Shown here piece by piece: positions 40,680 through 49,399 of a stretch of DNA of 64,000 nucleotides. Position 1 is the first letter of the stretch. Every line of letters begins with the position of its first letter. The notes under the pieces are model-generated. The model was not told where the DNA came from. It was given only the letters and a program-made list of their open reading frames with translations, and searched no databases. The stretch is from Yinghuangia elevatio (GTDB taxonomy: Bacteria; Actinomycetota; Actinomycetes; Streptomycetales; Streptomycetaceae): NCBI RefSeq assembly GCF_040649515.1, contig NZ_JBEZFP010000001.1, positions 124,001-188,000 on the forward strand, written 5' to 3'. The translations under genes and the position numbers were made by a program.

Positions 40680-41767
40680 GTGATCACTCCCGCCTTCACA
40701 AGGCGTTCCAGCGTCTCGGCCTGCCGACGCGCGAACCACGCGCGGTCCGGAGGCGTGCCCTCCGCGAGGCCGTTGGGCCGCTCGCCCTCGGCGCGCGCGA
40801 ATTCCTCCGCCCACAGGCCCGGTTTGCCGCGGGCCAGCAGGTTGCCCATGCCCGGCCGTCGGCGGGCCCGCCGCAGTGCCGCGAGGTCGAGTTCGGCGTT
40901 GGCCACCATGCTCTCGCCGGGACCGGCCTCGGCGAGCACGATTCCGTTGAAGTCGACGATCTGCGACATCGCGTCGGTGGACGCGCCGGGGATCGCGGTG
41001 CCGGTGATCCCCGCGGTGTTCGCCGAGACGACGTACGCGAGGTTCTCCGACGCTCGCGCGAGCCGTGCGACGGCCTTGGCGGTCGGCCGCGGGCTGCCGG
41101 CCTCCGAGGTGCTGTGGCACAGGACTTCCGCCCCGCGCAGGACGAGTGCGCGGGTGAGTTCCGGGTAGAGGATCTCCTCGGACGCGATCGCGGCCAGGTT
41201 GCCCAGCTCGGTGCGGGCCACCGGCAGGACGGCGTCGATGCCGTGGACGTCGAGGTAGCGGTCCCACACGTCGTACGGCGTGGGCGCGAACATCGAGTGC
41301 AGGCGGCGGTAGCGCAACACGACGTCGCCGGACGGCGCAATGAGGAAGCACGCCTGGAAGTAGAGGCCGGGGAAGTGCGGATCGGTCTCGTACGCGTTGC
41401 CGGCCAGGTGCACGCGGAGGTCGCGCGCGATCGCGCCCAATGCCTCGTACTCCGGGCCGTCCGGGTCGAGTGCGGCCTTGGCGGCCCAGGCGGGGACGGC
41501 GTCGCCCATGGGGAAGCCGGTGAACAGGTACTCGGGTAATACGACGAGGCGTACGTCGGGGCCTATGAACGCGACGCTTGCCGCCGTCTCGGCGCGTACC
41601 CGCGCGATGCCCCGGGAGATCGCCGCGCGCGCCTCGTCGGGGGCCAGCGCGTTGACCGCGTCGCAGCGCGATTGCAGTGCCAGGGCCCGGTAGTGCGGAC
41701 CACCCGGCACGCCGCCGGTGTCGTCGTCGCCGGTGTCGCGGCGGATGTCGCCGCCGTGCGTCTCCAT
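40676..41767 (-). CDS. Nitrilase-superfamily protein with altered catalytic triad
   Basis: This 363-residue protein has the carbon-nitrogen hydrolase fold. The glutamate is present (E79, VVLPEYLFTGFP). The expected lysine (KYRKxH) is R155 in LRYRRLHSMF, and the expected cysteine before (W/Y)(E/D) is S196 in LAAIASEEILYPE. So Glu-Lys-Cys has become Glu-Arg-Ser. It may be inactive, a binding protein, or a different hydrolase. It is coupled to the aldehyde dehydrogenase by a 4-bp overlap. The ATG at 41767 is the best start; the first 25 residues are Gly/Asp-rich. Confidence 0.85.
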   Translation of the reverse strand: METHGGDIRRDTGDDDTGGVPGGPHYRALALQSRCDAVNALAPDEARAAISRGIARVRAETAASVAFIGPDVRLVVLPEYLFTGFPMGDAVPAWAAKAALDPDGPEYEALGAIARDLRVHLAGNAYETDPHFPGLYFQACFLIAPSGDVVLRYRRLHSMFAPTPYDVWDRYLDVHGIDAVLPVARTELGNLAAIASEEILYPELTRALVLRGAEVLCHSTSEAGSPRPTAKAVARLARASENLAYVVSANTAGITGTAIPGASTDAMSQIVDFNGIVLAEAGPGESMVANAELDLAALRRARRRPGMGNLLARGKPGLWAEEFARAEGERPNGLAEGTPPDRAWFARRQAETLERLVKAGVIT

Positions 41768-41980
41768 CGCGCCCCCGGGAACCTCTGGATTTACGGAACA
41801 CCGTTTCGCAAGCCGGAATCTACCAGCGGCAACTGCCCCTGTACACGAGACCGTTCCCCGCCACGCGGGGCAACATCCGGGGCGGTGACGATTCCTGACG
41901 ATCAGTGACGTGATCGATATCACGCATGACATCCATCAGAAGACGAATGACTCTCCCAAGGATGTGGAAACCGACCGAAC

Positions 41981-42217
41981 ATGAGCGAGAACGGTCCAGC
42001 GCGTGGCGGACCCGGCCCCGAGGGGTCGGACGGGCCGCCGTCGCGTGACGCGCACGGCACTCCGAACGGTCACGACGCGCTGGAGTGGCGCGAGCGGGAC
42101 CACGAGCGTGCGCGCCTTCTCCTGGAGCGGGCCGGCGACATAGCGCGCCGGATCGAGCGCGTCTGCGGCAACGCCGCCGACCGCCCGCTGCCCGCGGGAG
42201 GACACAAGGGCCGCTGA
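41981..42217 (+). CDS. Small hypothetical protein with C-terminal helix
   Basis: This 78-residue ORF begins MSENGPARGGPGPEGSDGPP, a disordered stretch, then has a charged helix (EWRERDHERARLLLERAGDIARRIERVCG). No known domain. A strong terminator about 110 bp downstream on the same strand supports a real transcript. No clear Shine-Dalgarno is seen. Confidence 0.5.
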   Translation: MSENGPARGGPGPEGSDGPPSRDAHGTPNGHDALEWRERDHERARLLLERAGDIARRIERVCGNAADRPLPAGGHKGR

Positions 42218-42329
42218 ACCGCTCCCCGTTCCCCCTCCGCCGGGACGCCCCGGACGCAGGACGGCAAGGACGCTGGGACGGCAGGAAGCCGGCCGACAGG
42301 AAGCTGGGTCGGCAGGACAGCAGGACAGC

Positions 42330-42373
42330 CCGAAGGGCCCCGCACCGGAAGTCGGTGCGGGGCCCTTCGGTTT
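42330..42373 (+). terminator. Strong Rho-independent terminator
   Basis: Perfect 18-bp arms CCGAAGGGCCCCGCACCG (42330-42347) and CGGTGCGGGGCCCTTCGG (42353-42370) with loop GAAGT, followed by TTT. It lies downstream of the small ORF at 41981 and between it and the convergent rpf gene. Confidence 0.92.
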
Positions 42374-42505
42374 GCCTCGGTTCGCCGCCAGGTCGCAGCG
42401 ACACGCGTCACGCATCTCCCGTGACCGGCAACTGGTGACCGGACTACCGGTCGCGATGCCGGTCGGCCCGGAGCCCGCCGAATCCGGGCCGGTCCAGGTC
42501 GGCGG

Positions 42506-43288
42506 TCAGCGCAGGGCGAGCTTCTGGCCCGGGAAGATCAGGTCCGGGTTGGCGCCCACGACGGTCTGGTTCTTGGTGTACAGCGCCTGCCAGCCGCCCG
42601 CGACGTCGTGGGCCGCGGCGATCTGGCTCAGGGTGTCACCGGACTGCACGAGGTACTCACCGGCCGCCGGCGCCGCGGACGGCTTCGCGGGGGCCTGGAC
42701 CGGCACGCTCTGCGGCGCGACCGTGGTCGGCTTGGTCGCCGGCTTGGTCGGGGTCGACGGCTTGGTCGGCGTCTTGGTCGGCGTCTTGGTCGACGGCTTG
42801 CTCGGCGCCTGCTGCGTCGAGGGCTTCGTCGGCGTCTTCGGCGCGGTCTTGGTCGTCGGCTTGGTGTTGGACGTGCCGGAGAGGTCCGGGCTGCCACCAC
42901 CCTTGGTCAGACCGGCCTTCTTGCTGCACACCGGCCATGCACCCGGGCCCTGCCCCGCGAGAACCTTCTCGGCGATGCGGATCTGCTCGGCCTTGGACGC
43001 CTGATGCGCCATGCCGGAGCCGCCGTACGCGCGCCAGGTGCTCGCCGAGAACTGCAGGCCACCGTAGTAGCCGTTGCCCGTGTTGATGGACCAGTTGCCA
43101 CCACTCTCACACTGGGCGACCTTGTCCCACGTGCTGACACTCGCGGCCGAGGCGGAACCGGCGGTCGCGACGCCCACGAGGGGGGCGGCGACCACGGCAC
43201 CGGCGACGACGGCGGTGCGCATGCGGCGCTGGGTGCGTCCCATGCCGCGGTGGGTGTTGTCGCTACGGAAAGCGTGACGGAGAGACAT
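42506..43288 (-). CDS. rpfA: Resuscitation-promoting factor with C-terminal LysM domain
   Basis: This 260-residue secreted muralytic enzyme has a signal peptide (1-48, ending GSASA), an Rpf/transglycosylase domain (about 50-120: TWDKVAQCESGGNWSINTGNGYYGGLQFSAS, catalytic E61), a Thr/Pro/Lys-rich linker (about 135-205), and a LysM domain (about 212-260: YLVQSGDTLSQIAAAHDV) for peptidoglycan binding. It cuts cell-wall glycan during spore germination or resuscitation. The ATG follows GAGAGGAATGT. A probable c-di-AMP riboswitch precedes it, as for Streptomyces rpfA. Confidence 0.95.
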   Translation of the reverse strand: MSLRHAFRSDNTHRGMGRTQRRMRTAVVAGAVVAAPLVGVATAGSASAASVSTWDKVAQCESGGNWSINTGNGYYGGLQFSASTWRAYGGSGMAHQASKAEQIRIAEKVLAGQGPGAWPVCSKKAGLTKGGGSPDLSGTSNTKPTTKTAPKTPTKPSTQQAPSKPSTKTPTKTPTKPSTPTKPATKPTTVAPQSVPVQAPAKPSAAPAAGEYLVQSGDTLSQIAAAHDVAGGWQALYTKNQTVVGANPDLIFPGQKLALR

Positions 43289-43302
43289 ACATTCCTCTCG
43301 GA

Positions 43303-43476
43303 ATTCCCGTGGGGCGATACGACGGCCGCGGTCCGAAGACCGCTGCCGCACCGGGGGTGCCGGCGCGTCCCCACCTTGCGGCGAGCACGTTCCGGCAATC
43401 GCTGGTTCCGCGTCCCTCCCAGGCGCGGATCCCGGCGTCAACGAGCGAGCCGGGAACCCACAGGGTGCGATTTGCA
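43303..43476 (-). promoter_or_regulatory. Probable c-di-AMP (ydaO-yuaA) riboswitch of rpfA
   Basis: The leader, read on the minus strand, contains blocks I recall from actinomycete ydaO leaders: ATCGCACCCTGTGGG, GCCGGGATCC, GAGGGACGCGGAACCAGCG and GTCGTATCGCCCCACGGG, followed by GAGAGGA and the rpfA ATG. Known biology: c-di-AMP riboswitches terminate transcription of Streptomyces rpfA. The assignment rests on motif recall and gene context. Confidence 0.72.
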
Positions 43477-44013
43477 CATGGCCGAGACCATAAGCAGGTT
43501 ATCGGGTCGTAATCAACCTCCTCCGATGTTTATGCAGGTCAGCCCGCGTTTTTCCGAAGCAGTCGGCAGCGTGTTTTTACGTGCCACGAGTTTGCGCAAG
43601 TGAAACCTGGGGCACGATTCGTCCGATTTGCGGGTGGGACATCGACAGCGCGCAGTGCATCACTCACCCTGCGCAATGGTATGACTGTATGTGTTCGTTC
43701 GGACACGCCGACAGAGTGCCGCACGCGGCCCGGCGAACGACGCTAAAGTCCGTTTATGTCCGTGTTGTGATTGCCGCGTGACCGACATCACACATTGCTG
43801 CCGCTTGTTGTTCTCACAAAGAGGCACTAATGATTCCGCGCGCCCGCGCACTACCGTCCTGGGCTGCGCAGATTCATCAGACGAATGCAGGAACGCGGGC
43901 TTCCGCAATCCCGCGCGAAGGATTCCGTACGCCCCTCGGAATCTGTGACTCACGACACTTTCCGAGGAATGGCCGATCTTCGCGGCGGCGACGTCTCCCC
44001 TATATAGGGACGA
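43477..44013. other. AT-richer gene-free region between rpfA and ku
   Basis: This 540-bp stretch has lower GC than its neighbours and no convincing gene. It contains an inverted repeat TGTGAT...ATCACA (43766-43792), a possible Crp-like site far upstream of rpfA, and a perfect palindrome CCCTATATAGGG just before the ku stop. The rpfA promoter should lie here. Confidence 0.5.
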
Positions 44014-45117
44014 TCACCCGGTCTTCTTCGCGGCGCCCCGCGCAGGGGCCTTGGACGCCGACTTCGCCGTCTTCCGGCCCGACGAGCCGGCCGTCGACTT
44101 CGCCGCCGACTTCGCGGTCGACTTGGCCGTCGAGCTGCCGCTGCCCTTGGCCGTCGACTTGGCGGCCGTCTTCTTCGCCGAACCCGACCCCGAACCCCCG
44201 GACGTGGACGTGCTCGCCTTCGCACCGGAGGACCGCGACGACGCCGTCTTGGCGGCGGCTCGCTTCGACACCGTCTTCTTCGCGTCCGCGTCCTTCGCAC
44301 TCGGCTTCGAACTCGGCTCCGAGCGCGGCGCCTTGCGCGACCCCTGCGCCGCCTCGACGCTCTGCCGCAGCGCCGCCATCAGGTCGATGACCTTGCCGCC
44401 GCCGCGGTCCTCGGCCGACTCCGGCTCCGCCGACGGCTCGGCGCCCTCCAACTTCGCGGTCACCAACTCCTCGACCGCCGCCTGGTATTCGTCGTGGAAC
44501 TCCTCGAGGTCCGCACTGCCCAAGGCGCCGATGAGGGTGTCCGCCATGTCGAGTTCGGCGTCCGTGACCCGGACCCGCTCGGTGGGGGCGACGCCCTCGG
44601 TGGAGTTGACCTCGTCCGGCCAGTAGAGCTGGTGCAGCACGAGCACGTCGTCCTGTACGCGTACCAGGGCCAGGGTCTCGTGCCCGCGCATGGCCAGCTT
44701 CGCCACCGCCGCCTTCTCGGAGCGGCGCAGGGCCTCGCGCATGAGGACGTACGGCTTGGCCCCGGACGTGTCCGGCGACAGGTAATAGGGCTTTCCGAGG
44801 CGCAGCGGGTCGACGTCGTCCGCGGCCAGGAACCCGTGGACCTCGATGGTCCGGGCGGTCGGCAGCGGCAGCTCGGACAGGTCGTCGTCGGTCACCACCG
44901 CGACCCGCCCGTCCGACGCCGTGTAGCCGCGCACGATGTCGCCCTGGCTCAGCTCCTCGCCGTCCAGCTCGCACACCTTGCGGTACCGGACGCGGCCCTG
45001 GTCGGACTGGTGCATCTGGTGGAACTTCACAGAGTGCTCGCTGCCGATGGCCGAGACGACTTTGACGGGGATGCTCACCAGCCCGAAGCTGATCGCCCCT
45101 TTCCAGATGGCACGCAC
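44014..45117 (-). CDS. ku: Bacterial Ku protein
   Basis: This 367-residue protein binds DNA ends for non-homologous end joining. It begins MRAIWKGAISFGLVSIPVKVV, the Ku signature, and has VLMREALRRSEKAAVAKL and YQAAVEELV. Beyond residue about 255 it carries a long Lys/Ala/Ser/Thr-rich tail (AAKTASSRSSGAKAS, STAKSTAKSAAKS) like histone H1, common in streptomycete Ku. It is divergent from ligD with 81 bp between the starts, so they share a regulatory region. Confidence 0.96.
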   Translation of the reverse strand: MRAIWKGAISFGLVSIPVKVVSAIGSEHSVKFHQMHQSDQGRVRYRKVCELDGEELSQGDIVRGYTASDGRVAVVTDDDLSELPLPTARTIEVHGFLAADDVDPLRLGKPYYLSPDTSGAKPYVLMREALRRSEKAAVAKLAMRGHETLALVRVQDDVLVLHQLYWPDEVNSTEGVAPTERVRVTDAELDMADTLIGALGSADLEEFHDEYQAAVEELVTAKLEGAEPSAEPESAEDRGGGKVIDLMAALRQSVEAAQGSRKAPRSEPSSKPSAKDADAKKTVSKRAAAKTASSRSSGAKASTSTSGGSGSGSAKKTAAKSTAKGSGSSTAKSTAKSAAKSTAGSSGRKTAKSASKAPARGAAKKTG

Positions 45118-45198
45118 GGCTGCTCCGTTCCTCGGTCCCGGGAGTAGCCTTGATTATCCCATTTGTCGTCTTTGTCGCGCTGCCCGGCGGAGGTCACC

Positions 45199-47133
45199 GT
45201 GCCCATCACCCTGGTCGAGGGCCGCCGCCTCAGCCTGTCGAACCTCGACAAGGTCCTGTATCCGGAGACCGGCACCACCAAGGGCGAACTGGTGCACTAC
45301 TACACCTCCGTCGCCTCGGCGCTGCTGCCGCACCTGCGTGATCGGCCGGTCTCCTTCGTCCGCTACCCGGACGGGCCCGGCGGCCAGATCTTCGTCACCA
45401 AGCACCTGCCGCCCGGTACACCCACCTGGGTGCACACCACGGAGACGCCCAGCAAGTCCAAGGAGTCGATCCGCCAGGTCGTCGTCCAGGACCTGCCGAC
45501 CCTCGTGTGGGCGGCCAACCTGGTCGCCGAGCTGCACACCCCCCAGTGGCGCGAGGACGAGCCCGGGATGGCCGACCGCCTCGTCGTCGACCTCGACCCG
45601 GGGGCGCCCGCCGACATCCTGGCCTGCCGCGACGCGGCGCTGCTGCTGCGCGAGCGGCTCGCGGCGGACGGGCTGACCGCGTACGCGAAGACCTCCGGCT
45701 CCAAGGGGCTGCATCTGCTGGTGCCCATCACGCCGACGCCGTCCGCGCAGGTGACCGCGTACGCCAAGGGCCTGGCCCAGGAGCTCGCCGACGCGCACCC
45801 GGGGCTGGTCGTCACGACGATGGCGAAGAAGGAGCGTCCGGGCCATGTGTTCGTCGACTTCTCGCAGAACGCGGCCGCCAAGACGACTGCTTCCCCTTAT
45901 ACAGTGCGCGCCCGGCCGACGCCGACCGTTTCGGCGCCGGTCACCTGGGAGGAGTTGAAGGCCGCCGGGGACGCCGCCGAACTCTCCTTCACCATCGACG
46001 ACATGCCCGCCCGCATGGACGAACACGGCGACCTGCTGGCGCCGTTGCTCAACCCGCGGAGGGCGGGGAACATCCCGGGGCCGGGGGCTGCGGGGGCATC
46101 GGGGGCTTCGGGGGCTTCGGGGGCGTCTGACGAGCGTGGGCGGGCGGGGGTGGCGAGGCGTACGCCCGCACGAGCTGCGTCCGATGGGGGTTCCGGGGGT
46201 TCTTCCGGCGCGGCGAGCCCCTCGCGCGCCGCAGGTTCGTCGGTCTCTCCGGCCTCCACTCGTCCGCTCGACCCCCCGCTTCAGGTGATGCGCCCCAAGG
46301 CGGTCCGCGAGGTCCCGGCCGAGGACGCGCTGCCGGGCGGCACGCAGTACTCCATCAAGCTGGACGGCTGGCGGGCCCTCGCGTTCGCGCGCGGCGACGC
46401 ACCGGCCGTCCTCCAGTCCCGCTCCGGTCGCGACCTGGCACCCGACTTCCCGGGCATCGCGGCGGCGGTCGCCGGTCTGCCCGAAGGCGTGGTGCTGGAC
46501 GGCGAGTTGTGCGCGTGGCACGAGGGGCGGTTCGCGTTCGGGCAGCTCGTACGCTCGGCGCGGGCCCGGGCGCGCGACGCCGTACAGGTCTCGTACGTCG
46601 CCTTCGACCTCCTCGCGGTGCCGGAACGCGACGTACGGGCCCTGCCGTTGTGCGAGCGCTGGGACCTCCTGCACACGCTGCTCGCCGAGGCCGAGCCGCC
46701 GCTGCAGATCGTGATGGCCACCAACGACCGTGCGGAGGCGCTGAGTTGGCGGGAGGTGCTGGCGCCGACCGGGGTGGAGGGGCTGGTCGCCAAGGGGCTG
46801 GACACCGCGTACCGTCCGCAACTCCGGCGCGGCTGGCTCAAGATCCGCGACGCGGACACCGTCGACGCCACCGTCATCGGCCTCACCGGGACCCCGCGCC
46901 GCCCGCGGGCACTTCTCACGCGCCTCACCGACGGCACCGAGGCCCTCACCTCACCGCAACTCGACGCCCGCCAGGCCACCGAGGTCGCGGCAGCCGCCGC
47001 GCACCGCACGCACGAGGCCGTCGACCACCCCGAACACGGACGCATCCACCCCACCGACCCGCTCCCAGCCGAGGTGCTCCGCGACCCGGGTCGTACCCCG
47101 TACGTCCGCTTCATCCGTCTCCGCGGAGACTGA
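45199..47133 (+). CDS. ligD: Polymerase-ligase LigD for non-homologous end joining
   Basis: This 644-residue protein has an N-terminal primase-polymerase domain (1 to about 280: LDKVLYPETG, catalytic D131 and D133 in VVDLDPG, TSGSKGLHLLVPI) and a C-terminal ATP-dependent ligase (about 340-640) with adenylation lysine K387 (SIKLDGWRALAF) and VVLDGELCAW. The Pol-Lig order without a nuclease domain is one of several actinomycete arrangements. A Gly/Ala/Ser-rich linker (GASGASGAS) joins the domains. The GTG at 45199 has GGAGG 5 bases upstream. It is divergent from ku. Confidence 0.94.
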   Translation: MPITLVEGRRLSLSNLDKVLYPETGTTKGELVHYYTSVASALLPHLRDRPVSFVRYPDGPGGQIFVTKHLPPGTPTWVHTTETPSKSKESIRQVVVQDLPTLVWAANLVAELHTPQWREDEPGMADRLVVDLDPGAPADILACRDAALLLRERLAADGLTAYAKTSGSKGLHLLVPITPTPSAQVTAYAKGLAQELADAHPGLVVTTMAKKERPGHVFVDFSQNAAAKTTASPYTVRARPTPTVSAPVTWEELKAAGDAAELSFTIDDMPARMDEHGDLLAPLLNPRRAGNIPGPGAAGASGASGASGASDERGRAGVARRTPARAASDGGSGGSSGAASPSRAAGSSVSPASTRPLDPPLQVMRPKAVREVPAEDALPGGTQYSIKLDGWRALAFARGDAPAVLQSRSGRDLAPDFPGIAAAVAGLPEGVVLDGELCAWHEGRFAFGQLVRSARARARDAVQVSYVAFDLLAVPERDVRALPLCERWDLLHTLLAEAEPPLQIVMATNDRAEALSWREVLAPTGVEGLVAKGLDTAYRPQLRRGWLKIRDADTVDATVIGLTGTPRRPRALLTRLTDGTEALTSPQLDARQATEVAAAAAHRTHEAVDHPEHGRIHPTDPLPAEVLRDPGRTPYVRFIRLRGD

Positions 47134-47181
47134 CCGAGCACCTGGTGGATGTCTCCCAGTGCTCCCAACTCCACTAATGGG

Positions 47182-47219
47182 AGAGTGCCCAGGCGGGCGA
47201 CCGCCTGGGCACTCTTTCT
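47182..47219 (+). terminator. Rho-independent terminator after ligD
   Basis: Perfect 15-bp arms AGAGTGCCCAGGCGG and CCGCCTGGGCACTCT around a 4-base loop, followed by a T-rich run. It separates ligD from the convergent SapA-like gene. Confidence 0.93.
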
Positions 47220-47266
47220 CTTCTGCGCGCTGTTTACCGGTACGCGCTGTTCCGATTTCGTTGAAA

Positions 47267-47749
47267 TCAGCCGCCGTGTTCCCAGCCGGTCGCCAGGTGG
47301 GCCCAGGATTCGTTCTTGTAGATACCGACGTCCGCGACGAGCTTCACCGCCCGGTTCTTTCCGTAGCGGTAGACGGGGCCGGCGTAGTAGCTGAAGTTCC
47401 CGTAGTTCGTGGTCCACGTGGAGCCCTCGCTGATCAGCTTGATGCCGGTCCAGGTCGGGTGCCCGTAGAAGTTGTTGCGGTCCGCGATGTTCTGCTTGAA
47501 CGTGTAGGCGCAGTTGTTGCCGTTGGCCGGGTTGTACGCGAGCACGGCCTGCCCGAGCTGGAAGACGGTCCCGCTCACGGACCGGTACGAGACCGGGTAC
47601 GTGTCCACCCACTTGTAACCGCTGCCGCAGATGGCCGTGACGCTGTTCGACGGCGCCGCATGCGCGGTGCCCGCACCCATGACCCCAATTCCGGCGGTCA
47701 TCGCAACAATGGTGCCGGCGGTCAGCGTACGCCGAAGTGCCGAGTTCAT
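47267..47749 (-). CDS. Secreted SapA-like (spore-associated) protein
   Basis: This 160-residue protein has a signal peptide (1 to about 31, ending GTAHA) and a mature part with CGSGYKWVDTYPV, NPANGNNCAYTFKQNI and NYGNFSYYAGPVY, which match streptomycete spore-associated protein A. It is exported by Sec. The two cysteines could form a disulfide. The ATG follows GAGGAATGA. SapA is associated with spores in Streptomyces; here the function is inferred by family only. Confidence 0.8.
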   Translation of the reverse strand: MNSALRRTLTAGTIVAMTAGIGVMGAGTAHAAPSNSVTAICGSGYKWVDTYPVSYRSVSGTVFQLGQAVLAYNPANGNNCAYTFKQNIADRNNFYGHPTWTGIKLISEGSTWTTNYGNFSYYAGPVYRYGKNRAVKLVADVGIYKNESWAHLATGWEHGG

Positions 47750-47982
47750 TTCATTCCTCGTCTCTGCGGAGTCCGGGGACGTACGGACGAATTCGACTCC
47801 GCCGGCGCAACAGTAAGCGGGCCCGAAAAAACCGGTCAATGATCGCCGAATGATCACCATGGAAATGGTCGATTAACTTCCGATCAACAACAGATGCGTT
47901 CGCGCGTTCCGGACAATGACAGTTTCCGCGCTCCGGAATGACGCACCGTGATCACGAGCGGGCGCTCTCGTATGCTCGTTCC

Positions 47983-48528
47983 ATGCAGCTGGGTGACTGG
48001 GCCTACCGCCTCGCCGAGGACACGCTCGCCGAACCACTGCCGCGCCGCTGGGCACACTCCCAAGGCGTCGCCCGACGCGCCGAATTGCTCGGACCCGTCC
48101 TCGGCAAGGACGCCGAACTCCTGTACGCAGCAGCCGTATTGCACGACATCGGCTACGCACCCGCACTGATCGCGACCGGCTTCCACCCCTTGGACGGCGC
48201 CCGGTACCTACGCGACATCGCACACGCCGACACCCGCGTGACCCGCCTCGTCGCGCACCACTCCTGCGCCCTCGTAGAGGCCGAAGAGCGGGGACTCGCA
48301 CGGGACTTGGCCGACGAGTTCGAGATCGAGGAGCTGTCCCTCGTCGACGCGCTCATCTACTGCGACATGACCACCACACCGGACGGCGAACCCACCACAG
48401 CCGACGCGCGCATAGCGGAGATCCTGAGCCGCTACGGCAACGACAGCATCGTCGGCCGCTTCATCCACCGCGCCCACCCCGACCTCCAAGCCGCCACAGC
48501 CCGCACCCACCACCGCCTCTCCCCCTGA
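47983..48528 (+). CDS. HD-domain phosphohydrolase-like protein
   Basis: This 181-residue protein has the HD metal-binding motif: HSQGVARRAELLG early, then AAVLHDIGYAPAL and TRLVAHHSC. Such proteins hydrolyse nucleotides or act on phosphate esters. The ATG at 47983 lacks a Shine-Dalgarno, but TATGCT at about 47971 fits a -10, so the mRNA may be leaderless. It is divergent from the SapA-like gene. Substrate unknown. Confidence 0.85.
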   Translation: MQLGDWAYRLAEDTLAEPLPRRWAHSQGVARRAELLGPVLGKDAELLYAAAVLHDIGYAPALIATGFHPLDGARYLRDIAHADTRVTRLVAHHSCALVEAEERGLARDLADEFEIEELSLVDALIYCDMTTTPDGEPTTADARIAEILSRYGNDSIVGRFIHRAHPDLQAATARTHHRLSP

Positions 48529-48663
48529 CCGAACACGCGCCCCCAACAGCCGAAAAACGCAGCCCCCCCGCCCCACACAACTTCGCCCCCACGCCCTCTT
48601 GCGTAATCACTCGGGGACACGCTGTCATCAGATGGACCCGCGCCAAACCACCGAGGGAGTGCC

Positions 48664-48864
48664 ATGCGTCTTCGCTTCGTCGGCACCACATCCAAGGACG
48701 GCGACTGCCCGACCCTGTACGAGACCGACACCGGGGACTTCGTCGTCCAGGGTGAGCGGCTCACCGACCCGGAAGCCTTGGAGCAGCTGCGGGATGTCAA
48801 GGACAGCGAGACGTTCGTCGTCGTCCCCCGCGAACTGCTCGCACGTTTCGCACCCAAGGAGTGA
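48664..48864 (+). CDS. Small conserved hypothetical, first gene of the DUF6879/XRE operon
   Basis: This 66-residue protein (MRLRFVGTTSKDGDCPTLYE..., ending LLARFAPKE) has a beta-rich fold without known domain; residues DFVVQGERLTDPEALEQLRD and ETFVVVPRELL are typical of the actinomycete family seen beside DUF6879. GGGAG lies 4 bases before the ATG. The next gene begins 1 bp after its stop. Confidence 0.8.
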   Translation: MRLRFVGTTSKDGDCPTLYETDTGDFVVQGERLTDPEALEQLRDVKDSETFVVVPRELLARFAPKE

Positions 48865-48865
48865 C

Positions 48866-49399
48866 GTGCCCGAACTGATCACCGGGCCGGGCATCACCGA
48901 GTTCTTTCGCCACGGCTTCGAACACACGGCGTGGCGCCTGGAGTCCAGGCGCGCGTACGGCGTGGCGTCCGAGACGGAAGCGCTCCAGGCATTCATGCGC
49001 GGCGAGGACGTGTCGGATCCCGGACGGCCCTGGCTGGGCATGGTCCGTGAGCAGGTGAAGCAGGGGAAACGAATCGAACGTGTACGCGTCGTCGACGAGC
49101 CGCCCACCGACTACCAGCGGTTCCTGCTGGCCGATGTCGAGGACAGCATTGCCGCAGGCGAGGACATCCGGTTCCTTTGGCGCAGCGACGCCGAGACGGC
49201 CGGCCTTCCGTCACGGGACTTCTGGGTGTTCGACTCCCGACTGCTCGGCCGCTTCCATTTCGACGGCGACCGGTCGCTCGGAATGGAGCTGTTCGACGGT
49301 GAGTCCGCGGTCCTCGCGGCGTGCCAAATTCGTGATGCGGCATGGCACTTCGCAGCCCCGTACACGCTGTTTCAGTCCCAGGTAGCGTCACGCATGTGA
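48866..49399 (+). CDS. DUF6879 family protein
   Basis: This 177-residue protein matches DUF6879: FFRHGFEHTAWRLESRRAYGVASETEALQAFMRGE, ERVRVVDEPPTDYQRFLL, DFWVFDSRLLGRFHFDGD. The fold is not enzymatic in any obvious way. It follows AAGGAGTGAC with a GTG start and its TGA overlaps the GTG of the XRE gene. In actinomycetes this trio is a common regulatory unit; its role is unknown, with a toxin-antitoxin-like arrangement proposed for relatives. Confidence 0.85.
   Translation: MPELITGPGITEFFRHGFEHTAWRLESRRAYGVASETEALQAFMRGEDVSDPGRPWLGMVREQVKQGKRIERVRVVDEPPTDYQRFLLADVEDSIAAGEDIRFLWRSDAETAGLPSRDFWVFDSRLLGRFHFDGDRSLGMELFDGESAVLAACQIRDAAWHFAAPYTLFQSQVASRM

Noticed and set aside
43830..44390. Plus-strand ORF running into ku
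   Set aside because: Most of it is the antisense of the Lys/Ala-rich Ku tail; the rest has no coding character.
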